Below are positions 1-6,947 of a stretch of DNA of 19,054 nt, one piece after another (position 1 is the first letter of the stretch; every line of letters begins with the position of its first letter). This DNA is from an uncultured Clostridia bacterium (GTDB taxonomy: Bacteria; Bacillota; Clostridia; Oscillospirales; Oscillospiraceae): positions 1-19,054 of the forward strand of contig CALZAG010000009.1 in the NCBI GenBank assembly GCA_945613045.1, given 5' to 3'. The translations under genes were made by a program, and so were the position numbers. The notes beneath the pieces were generated by a model, which was not told the DNA's origin, made no database searches, and worked only from the letters and a program-made list of their open reading frames with translations.

Positions 1-55
1 CCTACAGGTCAATATATTTTTGCTCAGTTATGTAAACAAAGTTTTAAAAATAGTG
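1..55. other. AT-rich intergenic tail after ftsQ, window edge
   Basis: These 55 bases follow the TAA stop of ftsQ. Read on the minus strand they are AT-rich, with no hairpin plus T-run that would make a terminator. A TTGACC hexamer at 12-7 (minus strand) could be the -35 box of a promoter for the next gene, but any -10 box would lie outside the window, so this cannot be judged. In related Firmicutes ftsA and/or ftsZ or a sporulation gene often follows here; nothing of them is visible. Confidence 0.4.
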
Positions 56-826
56 TTAATTCGGATTAAATACGACCTTTTTGCCCGTCGACAGGTCCAA
101 AGTTCCCGAATCGTCCGCAGAAAGCTGGGAAACGGCGGAAAGCAATTTCCCGAATTTATACTCTGTATTGTCAAATGCGCCAAGCTTGACCATAAAACGG
201 CCATCGTACTCAAAGGTGGGGTTTGCAGCGTCAGAGAGATCGATCGCCGTTATTTTCCCCATAAGTCCTCTTGCCTGTATCTGATAAAGGATGTCCGTGA
301 GATATGCAAGTTTATCACTCTCTCCCTCCGCGGACTTTATATATTCGCCCACCTCGGCTTCGTTGACCGTTATGCCGCTGATGCTCGCGATATGCTCCGC
401 GTCCTTTTCGTCAATGCTGCTGAGGAATTTTCCGCTGCTGCTGACTGACCAGAGCTCCTCGCCAACGGCAATGCAGCCAACTGCATTGCTCTCCGTGACT
501 TCGATGGTGATAAGATTAGGAAGCCCGCGGTTTATCTTGACAGAGTCCACATACGGAAGCTTTACCACAACACGGCTTCCGGCGGCGATCCTGTTTATAA
601 AAAACAGATTATCCCCTTCTTCAATGCCGGAAGCCGCGATAATCTCCTCTGCGCTGTAGAGTGAATTTCCGCGTACTTCAATCTTTGTGATCTTAAAAAA
701 CACGCTCATTACAAGTATTATTGCCACGATCACAAGAAAAAATGTCAAAGGCCGATTGACATTTTTCCTCAATCCCGGCTTGTAGGGATCCTCGCGCTTC
801 CTGTAATAATCATTTGCATTAGACAT
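56..826 (-). CDS. ftsQ: Cell division protein FtsQ/DivIB
   Basis: A 256-residue bitopic membrane protein, the DivIB/FtsQ partner of FtsL in the divisome. The N-terminal cytoplasmic part is short and charged. One transmembrane helix follows (about residues 29-48, LTFFLVIVAIILVMSVFFKI), then a POTRA-type domain (about 50-120) opening with the typical IEVRGNSLYSAEEI and containing GLPNLITIEVTE. The C-terminal beta domain is divergent, as is usual for the family. I chose the ATG at 826 (MSNANDYYRKRE) rather than an in-frame ATG at 877, because the latter lies inside murA and a GGAG motif sits just upstream of 826. Only one base separates it from the murA stop, so translation is probably coupled. 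It is the last gene of the dcw cluster in the window. Confidence 0.9.
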   Translation of the reverse strand: MSNANDYYRKREDPYKPGLRKNVNRPLTFFLVIVAIILVMSVFFKITKIEVRGNSLYSAEEIIAASGIEEGDNLFFINRIAAGSRVVVKLPYVDSVKINRGLPNLITIEVTESNAVGCIAVGEELWSVSSSGKFLSSIDEKDAEHIASISGITVNEAEVGEYIKSAEGESDKLAYLTDILYQIQARGLMGKITAIDLSDAANPTFEYDGRFMVKLGAFDNTEYKFGKLLSAVSQLSADDSGTLDLSTGKKVVFNPN

Positions 827-827
827 C

Positions 828-2081
828 TTACATCTCCATGAATATATCCGCCCCGAGCGAGCGAAGTTTATTGTCAAAATTCTCGTAACCGCGGACTATA
901 TGTCCGCTGTCGATGACGCGGCTTACTCCCTCGGCGGAAAGTCCCGCTATCAGCATCGCGGCGCCGCCGCGCAGATCAGCCGCGCTGACCGTCGCTCCCC
1001 GCAGGCTCCTTACGCCCCAGACAGACGCACATCGGCCGTCAACGCTTATATCGGCTCCGAAGCGGGCAAGCTCACTTGCGTGGCCGAAACGCGAATCAAA
1101 CACGTTTTCAACAAAATCACTCCTGCCCGCAGCTTTGAGAAGCGCCGCCATAAGCAGCGGCTGGGCGTCGGTCGGAAATTCGGGATAAGGACCCGTGACT
1201 ACCTTGCCTACGGAGTGCAGCCTGCCGTCTGATATCAGTCTCACGCATCGTTTCGCGGGTATTATATCACAGCCGGATGAATTTAGGAAGTGCTGTAATC
1301 GGGAAAATTGCCTCGAATCCACTCCCCTGAGCTCGATATCGCCTCCAGCAGCCGCCGCAGCACACAAAAATGTTGACGCTACTATTCTGTCAGGTATTAT
1401 CCTATGTCCCACATGACGCTCAGCAGAAAAGCCGGAGACGGTTATCTTACCCGTTCCTGCACCCGATATGTACGCGCCGGCTTTTCTCAGATACTCCTGC
1501 AGATCCACGATCTCCGGTTCTCTTGCCGCGCCGCAGATAACGGTCTCTCCCTGCGCGGCGCAGGCTGCGAGCATCGCGTTTTCCGTCGCTCCGACGCTGG
1601 GAAAAGGCAGCACGATGCGAGCGCCCTGCAGCCCGGCGGCCCTGCATATTATCTCGCAGCCGCGCTCCTCGACCTCGGCTCCGAGAGTCTTCATTGCCGA
1701 AATGTGCAGGTCTATCGGCCTTGCGCCGAGTTTGCATCCTCCGGGAGAGGTCAGATGCACCTCCCCGCATCGTGCCAGCAGCGCTCCCATAAACAGCACC
1801 GAGGAGCGCATACACTCCATCATTTCCTGGGGTATTATATTTGAGCTCAGGCTGCGCGAATCTATGTATACGTCGTTTTCCTGCTGCTCGGCGGTGCAGC
1901 CGAGCTGTCTCAATATGCGCAGCGACACGGCCACGTCGCTCAGCTGCGGTACGTTAAGCAGGTTTGTTTCCGTCGGACATACAATTGAAGCCGCCAAAAT
2001 CGGCAGTACCGCGTTCTTTGAGCCCTGAACAAAGCACGCGCCTTCAAGGCGTTTGCCTCCGTTAATATGCCATATAGCCAT
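828..2081 (-). CDS. murA: UDP-N-acetylglucosamine 1-carboxyvinyltransferase MurA
   Basis: Cytosolic enzyme of the first committed peptidoglycan step: it transfers enolpyruvate from PEP to UDP-GlcNAc and is the fosfomycin target. The protein has 417 residues, the usual family length. Conserved sites are easy to place: K22-N23 in GSKNAVLPILAA, catalytic Cys116 in SPGGCKLGARPIDLH (fosfomycin-sensitive Cys form), Arg121 in the same loop, Asp305 in EFPTDAQPLL, and Arg397 in HIVRGYEN. The residue before Arg397 is Val, where many family members have Asp or Glu (HIDRGYE). Firmicutes often carry two murA genes, and this is the dcw-linked copy, between murG and ftsQ. Its start is set by GAGG seven bases upstream of the ATG. 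That GAGG lies inside a terminator-like hairpin (see 2087-2133), so expression may be tuned separately from murG. Confidence 0.96.
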   Translation of the reverse strand: MAIWHINGGKRLEGACFVQGSKNAVLPILAASIVCPTETNLLNVPQLSDVAVSLRILRQLGCTAEQQENDVYIDSRSLSSNIIPQEMMECMRSSVLFMGALLARCGEVHLTSPGGCKLGARPIDLHISAMKTLGAEVEERGCEIICRAAGLQGARIVLPFPSVGATENAMLAACAAQGETVICGAAREPEIVDLQEYLRKAGAYISGAGTGKITVSGFSAERHVGHRIIPDRIVASTFLCAAAAAGGDIELRGVDSRQFSRLQHFLNSSGCDIIPAKRCVRLISDGRLHSVGKVVTGPYPEFPTDAQPLLMAALLKAAGRSDFVENVFDSRFGHASELARFGADISVDGRCASVWGVRSLRGATVSAADLRGGAAMLIAGLSAEGVSRVIDSGHIVRGYENFDNKLRSLGADIFMEM

Positions 2082-2086
2082 AAAAA

Positions 2087-2133
2087 AACCTCGCAGAAAT
2101 AACTTAAATCACGTCATTCTATGCTGCGGGGTT
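2087..2133 (-). terminator. Terminator-like hairpin covering the murA ribosome binding site
   Basis: In the 72-nt gap between murG and murA, the minus strand reads AACCCCGCAG (2133-2124), a 27-nt loop, then CTGCGAGGTT (2096-2087), followed by T residues up to the murA ATG. The two arms pair over 10 positions with a single C/A mismatch, and flanking A and T runs could extend the stem. The 3' arm contains the GAGG Shine-Dalgarno of murA. The structure could act as a weak intrinsic terminator or attenuator, or simply hide the ribosome binding site. The long loop makes a strong terminator less certain. On the plus strand the same repeat is also followed by a T-rich tract. Confidence 0.45.
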
Positions 2134-2153
2134 ATTTTTTGTTATTTTTGATT

Positions 2154-3272
2154 TTATTCGCACAGTGATAGTATCTGCTCGCAGATAACGTCAGTCGCCT
2201 CGGGACGCGCAAGTCTTTCCATTGCAAGGGACATTTTTTCAAGTTCCTCTTCTGAGGAAAGTATGCTCTTAACTGTATTCAGAAGCTCGCTTGCCTTAAA
2301 GCTGCCCTCCTCAAAGATAAGAGCGCCGCCGGCATCTTCAATAACCTTTGCGTTCTTGAACTGATGGTTATTGGTGACATACGGCGAAGGCACGAAAATA
2401 GTCGGCTTATGCATATATGTAAGCTCGGATACGGTGGATGCGCCCGCGCGGCACAGCACGAGATCGGCCGCCGCCATAACGCGGGGCATATCGTAAATAT
2501 ACTCCCGAACATCCATGCCGTTTTTCTCGTAATCCGGAACAACGGTGCGCAGCGCGGTCACCATTTCGGCATAGCCCTCGCTTCCGGCGGAATGAATGAG
2601 CGTAAAACCCGGCTTTTTGCCGGCAAGCTTAATAAAATCGCACATGGCGGCATTCATATTTGCAGCCCCCAACGAGCCCCATACCGACACAACGAGCGGC
2701 TTATCCATAGGTATTCCGAGCTCCGCCTTAGCAGCCTTTTTTGAATATCCGGCAAATTCGCCGCGCACGGGAGTTCCCGTGACCACGGCTTTTTCAGGAT
2801 GCTTATAGTATCTGCGGCTTTCCTCAAAGCCGAGCATTATCCTGTCAACGACGTTTGAAAGCATCCTTGTCGTGAGCCCGGGAACGGCGTTGCTCTCATG
2901 GACTGCGGTTGGCACGCCCAGCATCGACGCCGCCTTGAGCACAGGATAGCAGACATAGCCCCCTGTTCCAATAACTGCGTCAGGCCTGAACGACTTAACG
3001 AGCTTCCTTGCTTTGATGGTCGCCCTTATGACGTTAAATACGGATTTTATGTTATGCCAGATGCTGCCGAGCGAGCTGCCGCGGCTTATATTCGTGACCT
3101 TTAGCGTCACGATATCATAACCGCTTCTCGGGACGAGATCGGCCTCCATATGGCCGTCGGCGCCGATAAACAGTATCTCGCAGTCAGGCATCAGCTCTCT
3201 CAGCCTGCCGGCCACCGCAATGGCCGGATTGATATGCCCCGCGGTGCCGCCGCAGGCAAACATAAATCTCAT
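2154..3272 (-). CDS. murG: Lipid II synthase MurG (UDP-GlcNAc:lipid I GlcNAc transferase)
   Basis: Membrane-associated GT-B glycosyltransferase (family GT28) that adds GlcNAc to lipid I to form lipid II on the inner leaflet. The protein has 372 residues, near the usual length. Glycine-rich loop 1 is GGTAGHINPA (residues 8-17) with the conserved His13. Loop 2 is GTGGYVCYP (102-110), HESNAVPG follows (125-132), and the third glycine loop is WGSLGAANMN (198-207). The C-terminal nucleotide-sugar site is seen as CRAGASTVSEL (274-284, with the conserved Glu) and PSPYVTNNHQ (295-304). The ATG at 3272 has an AAAGGA ribosome site contributed by the last codons of ftsW, six bases away, which supports coupled translation. 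A 72-nt gap with a hairpin follows before murA. Confidence 0.97.
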   Translation of the reverse strand: MRFMFACGGTAGHINPAIAVAGRLRELMPDCEILFIGADGHMEADLVPRSGYDIVTLKVTNISRGSSLGSIWHNIKSVFNVIRATIKARKLVKSFRPDAVIGTGGYVCYPVLKAASMLGVPTAVHESNAVPGLTTRMLSNVVDRIMLGFEESRRYYKHPEKAVVTGTPVRGEFAGYSKKAAKAELGIPMDKPLVVSVWGSLGAANMNAAMCDFIKLAGKKPGFTLIHSAGSEGYAEMVTALRTVVPDYEKNGMDVREYIYDMPRVMAAADLVLCRAGASTVSELTYMHKPTIFVPSPYVTNNHQFKNAKVIEDAGGALIFEEGSFKASELLNTVKSILSSEEELEKMSLAMERLARPEATDVICEQILSLCE

Positions 3273-3278
3273 ATATCT

Positions 3279-4442
3279 CTATCCTTTCACTTTAGCGGGC
3301 ATATCCCGCGAAACGCTGAGCACGATCCCCATTTCGGCCATCTGTATCAGAAGCGCCGTACCTCCGTAGCTGAAAAATGGCAAAGATATTCCCGTGCAGG
3401 GCACAAGATTTGTCACGACCGCTACGTTGAGAATGACCTGTATCGCAAGAAGCGTGGTTATCCCGGCGCTGACAAGAAAGCTGTACCTGTCCGCCGCGTG
3501 CATCGCTATCCAATAGCCCCGGATGATGAGCAGCGCAAACAGAACAAGTATAAGCACCGCTCCGATGAAGCCCAGTTCCTCACACACGACGGAAAAGATG
3601 AAGTCGTTGTGCTCCTCCGGCAGGTACAGATACTTCTGCCTGCTCTGACCGAGCCCAAGTCCCGTGAGCCCGCCCGATCCGATTGAATACAGGGACTGCA
3701 CTATCTGATACCCTTCGTCCGAGGTCGAGGAAAACGGGTCGCGCCAGGTGGTGATCCTTGTGGAGGCATACGGAAACAGCGTAAGCAGAACTGCTATCCC
3801 GCCGCCCGCCGCTATGCCGGCGGCAATGAACCAGATAAGCCTTGCGCCGCCGAGAAACATCATTACGCCGCCGATGGCGATGATTATTATGGACGCGGAA
3901 AAATGCGGCTCAAGGATAAGCAGGCCGACTATCACAAGAAGGATCGCCGCAAACGGCGCTATGCCGTATCTGAAGCTCTTCATCCTGCCGCGGTTATTGC
4001 AGATAATGACCGCGAATGCAAGGATGATACCTATCTTTGCTATTTCCGACGGCTGAAGCGTAAGGCTGCCGATCCCTATCCAGCGCCTCGCGCCGTTTGC
4101 CTCGACTCCGATAAGCGGAACAAGAAGCAGAAGCACAATCGCCGCGATAAGCAGCGGAACTGAAAAGCGCTTGTAAAAGCCCATCGGCAGGCGCGAGCAG
4201 AATATCATCGCCGCAACGCCCAGAGCGGCAAATATAAGCTGCCTGACAAAGTAATAGGTCGGATTTCCGCCCGTAACATTCCCCGGGTCAAAATACGCTC
4301 TGGCAAAGCTTGCCGACAGCACCATTGTAACTCCTATGGTAAGCAAAAGCATAACGAGCACGAGGAAGGACACGTCCATACCTGCGCGTTTCGTTTTATC
4401 ATTCGTTTCCCTGATTCTGAGCTCGGCGCTGCCGTACTGCAT
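3279..4442 (-). CDS. ftsW: SEDS peptidoglycan polymerase FtsW/SpoVE
   Basis: Polytopic SEDS-family glycan polymerase that works with its cognate class B PBP at the septum. The 387 residues contain about ten hydrophobic helices. Family landmarks are NGARRWI (116-122), LQPSEIAKIG (129-138), the YLPEEHNDFIFSVVCEELGF segment (from 273) with the catalytic Asp280, and the C-terminal signature NLVPCTGISLPFFSYGG (345-361). Its place between mraY and murG matches spoVE in Bacillus and ftsW in other Clostridia. The sequence alone does not say whether it serves vegetative division, sporulation or both, and it is the only SEDS gene here. The ATG at 4442 has a GGAGG site eight bases upstream. The gap from mraY is 16 bases; murD, which often sits at this spot, is missing. 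Confidence 0.95.
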   Translation of the reverse strand: MQYGSAELRIRETNDKTKRAGMDVSFLVLVMLLLTIGVTMVLSASFARAYFDPGNVTGGNPTYYFVRQLIFAALGVAAMIFCSRLPMGFYKRFSVPLLIAAIVLLLLVPLIGVEANGARRWIGIGSLTLQPSEIAKIGIILAFAVIICNNRGRMKSFRYGIAPFAAILLVIVGLLILEPHFSASIIIIAIGGVMMFLGGARLIWFIAAGIAAGGGIAVLLTLFPYASTRITTWRDPFSSTSDEGYQIVQSLYSIGSGGLTGLGLGQSRQKYLYLPEEHNDFIFSVVCEELGFIGAVLILVLFALLIIRGYWIAMHAADRYSFLVSAGITTLLAIQVILNVAVVTNLVPCTGISLPFFSYGGTALLIQMAEMGIVLSVSRDMPAKVKG

Positions 4443-4458
4443 ATCCGCGTCCTCCGTA

Positions 4459-5472
4459 TTAGAGCTGGAAACGATTATATATTCCTATAAATGAAATTAT
4501 TGCAAAAATGAGGGAGACGGAAGTGAAAAGTGCAAAAAGCTCTTTTTCCTTCCATTTTTTACCCGTCCATCCTCCCATTTCGAGGTGATGATGGAAGGGC
4601 GCCATTTTGAAAACACGCTTGCCGTGAGTGAGCTTGAAATAAGTCACCTGAATGATATCGGACATGGTCTCGATTATATAGACTATACCGAGCGTGATTA
4701 GGATAAGCGGCATATCATAGGCAAAGGCGAGAGCAGCAATAGCTCCGCCGAGAAACAGCGAGCCCGTATCGCCCATGAACACCTTAGCAGGGTTAAAATT
4801 ATAAACGAGGAAGCCCAGCAGTCCGCCCAGAAGTGCCGAGGAAAAGATACCGAGGGCCAGATACCGCTCGCCCCAGAGGAAAGTCACGGCTACAAAGAAT
4901 AGGCACACGGGGAGCGAGGTGCCGCTCGCAAGGCCGTCAACGCCGTCTGTAATGTTAACGGCATTTACGGTACCGACGATTATAAAGGCGGCAAGTATGA
5001 AGTACAGGGCCTCGGGGATATATACCTCGGTGTTCCAGAACGGAATGTAAAGATGCGTCGATATATACCCAAGCTTCCTGAGCAGCAGGACAAATGCCAG
5101 CGCCGCAACGAGCTGCAGCAGGAACTTCGCCTTTGCGCTCAGGCCGAGATTCTGCTTCTTTCTGAGCTTCTCCCAGTCATCCAGAAATCCGATAGCTCCA
5201 AACACCAGCGCAAACAAAAGCACAAAAATATGGGTATAGTCTCCATGACGCATGGACTCGAAACCGACGGTCAGGCACACGAATGTGCAGCCGGTAATGA
5301 AAATAACTCCGCCCATGGTTGGAGTTCCCGCCTTGGACATATGCCAGGTCGGGCCGTCCTGACGTATCTCCTGTCCCGCTTTCATTCTTCTGAGCCAGGG
5401 GATATAAAATCTGCCTACGATAACGGCGACGATAAACGCCATCACAAGGGCAAGCATCAGCTTCAGTGTCAT
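4459..5472 (-). CDS. mraY: Phospho-MurNAc-pentapeptide transferase MraY
   Basis: Integral membrane enzyme that transfers phospho-MurNAc-pentapeptide from the UDP precursor to undecaprenyl phosphate, making lipid I. It has 337 residues and about ten transmembrane helices. Signature motifs are present and in order: IRQDGPTWHMSKAGTPTMGG (36-55), the DD pair in GFLDDWEK (98-99), NITDGVDGLASG (173-184), FMGDTGSLFLGG (232-243, Asp235), and the HHH motif in PFHHHLEMGG (294-296). The ATG overlaps the murE stop by one base (TAATG), with GAGG upstream inside murE, so the two are translationally coupled. The neighbours murE and ftsW fit its place in the cluster. Confidence 0.97.
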   Translation of the reverse strand: MTLKLMLALVMAFIVAVIVGRFYIPWLRRMKAGQEIRQDGPTWHMSKAGTPTMGGVIFITGCTFVCLTVGFESMRHGDYTHIFVLLFALVFGAIGFLDDWEKLRKKQNLGLSAKAKFLLQLVAALAFVLLLRKLGYISTHLYIPFWNTEVYIPEALYFILAAFIIVGTVNAVNITDGVDGLASGTSLPVCLFFVAVTFLWGERYLALGIFSSALLGGLLGFLVYNFNPAKVFMGDTGSLFLGGAIAALAFAYDMPLILITLGIVYIIETMSDIIQVTYFKLTHGKRVFKMAPFHHHLEMGGWTGKKWKEKELFALFTSVSLIFAIISFIGIYNRFQL

Positions 5473-6923
5473 TATCCGTTCCTCTTCTCTATATGTTCTG
5501 CTACGATCTCGCGCTCATCCATGTGGCGCTTTTCGTGGCCGATGACCTGATAGTCCTCATGGCCTTTGCCGGCAAGCAATATTACATCATCAGGAAGGTG
5601 ATTATCAATCGCCCATTTAATCGCTTCCGCTCTGTCGCAGATAACTTTATGGGGAGTCTTCTTGTTTTTCAGTCCCTCGACTATCTCGCCTATTATCGCG
5701 TCGGGATTCTCAGTGCGCGGGTTATCGCTGGTCACTATGACAAAATCGGCGTTATCTGCCGCAATACCGCCCATTATGGGGCGCTTCGTTCTGTCACGGT
5801 CGCCGCCGCAGCCGAACAGCACGACCAACCGCCCCTCGACATTATCCTTCAGCGCCCTGAGAGCGTTTTCCAGAGCGTCGGGGGTGTGAGCGTAGTCGAT
5901 GAGGATCGTGTAATCGCCGCCGGTGGGAACCACCTCCATCCTTCCCTTCACACCCTTCGCGCCTGACATCGCGTCGGCACAATCATCAAGGCTCAGGCCG
6001 AGGGCAAGACCCATGCAAATAACGTTCAGGGCATTGTAAACGGAGAATCTACCGGGGATGGCAAGTCTCACCCGCGCGGTATCACCGCCGAATGCAGCGT
6101 TAAACTCAACTCCGGAGGCCGACAGCCTGATATCGCTTGCTGTAAGGTCCGCGTCTTTTCCGTCGGCGGAATAAGTAAGCAGCCTGCATCCTGCGTTTTC
6201 AGTAATTATATCATGCCATTTATCGTCCAGATTGATGCAGCCGCAGGCGCAATGCTCAAAAAGCCGCGCCTTTGCCTCGGCATATTCCTGCATGGTATGG
6301 TGAAAATCAAGGTGATCCTGAGTAAGATTCGTGAACGCCCCCACCTGAAAATCAATACCTGCAACACGGTGCAGAGTCAGGGAGTGGGACGATACCTCCA
6401 TAACGACATGGGTGCAGCCGGCGTCCGCCATCTCGCGGAAAAGCTGCTGAAGCTCGAAGCTTTCGGGAGTGGTGCGCTCGGTGTGAATAAGCTCATCGCC
6501 TATCATATTGCCATTTGTCCCGACAAGCCCGACTTTGGCATTGAGCTTCTCCTCAAGAAGATGCTTCATGAGATAGGTGCTGGTTGTTTTTCCGTTTGTA
6601 CCTGTAACGCCGATAACGCACATTTCTCCGGCGGGATCTCCGAAGTAATTGCGGCTTGCCATCGCAAGAGCATACCGGCAGTTATCAACGAGAACATAAG
6701 GTATATCAACACCCGGCGCCCTGTCGCACAGTATAACGCACGCGCCGTTTTTAACGGCGGAGGGAATGTAAGCATAGCCGTCGGACTCAAAGCCCGAAAT
6801 CGCGACGAACATATCCCCCGGTTTTGTTCTTCTGGAGTCATAGCTTATTCCGTAAATCTCCATGCTTACATCCGCCTGAAGCTCAAGCACATTTATGTCT
6901 TTTAATATTTCCGCAAGCTTCAT
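5472..6923 (-). CDS. murE: UDP-MurNAc-L-Ala-D-Glu:meso-diaminopimelate ligase MurE
   Basis: Cytosolic Mur ligase that adds the third stem-peptide residue to UDP-MurNAc-dipeptide. The 483 residues show the three-domain Mur ligase plan. The N-terminal UDP-binding part has SYDSRRTKPGDMF (28-40). The central ATPase has the P-loop TGTNGKTT (107-114), HTERTTPES (147-155), and Lys218, the expected carbamylated lysine in EYAEAKARLF. The C-terminal domain has DYAHTPDALENAL (343-355) and FGCGGDRDRTKRP (370-382). The motif DNPRTENP (400-407) has the Arg form linked to meso-diaminopimelate, not the lysine-type version, so this cell probably has DAP peptidoglycan (inference from family knowledge). The ATG at 6923 follows an AAAGGAAG ribosome site. 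It lies 24 bases after the PBP gene and overlaps mraY by one base. Confidence 0.96.
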   Translation of the reverse strand: MKLAEILKDINVLELQADVSMEIYGISYDSRRTKPGDMFVAISGFESDGYAYIPSAVKNGACVILCDRAPGVDIPYVLVDNCRYALAMASRNYFGDPAGEMCVIGVTGTNGKTTSTYLMKHLLEEKLNAKVGLVGTNGNMIGDELIHTERTTPESFELQQLFREMADAGCTHVVMEVSSHSLTLHRVAGIDFQVGAFTNLTQDHLDFHHTMQEYAEAKARLFEHCACGCINLDDKWHDIITENAGCRLLTYSADGKDADLTASDIRLSASGVEFNAAFGGDTARVRLAIPGRFSVYNALNVICMGLALGLSLDDCADAMSGAKGVKGRMEVVPTGGDYTILIDYAHTPDALENALRALKDNVEGRLVVLFGCGGDRDRTKRPIMGGIAADNADFVIVTSDNPRTENPDAIIGEIVEGLKNKKTPHKVICDRAEAIKWAIDNHLPDDVILLAGKGHEDYQVIGHEKRHMDEREIVAEHIEKRNG

Positions 6924-6947
6924 CTTTTCACTTCCTTTATATCTCAG

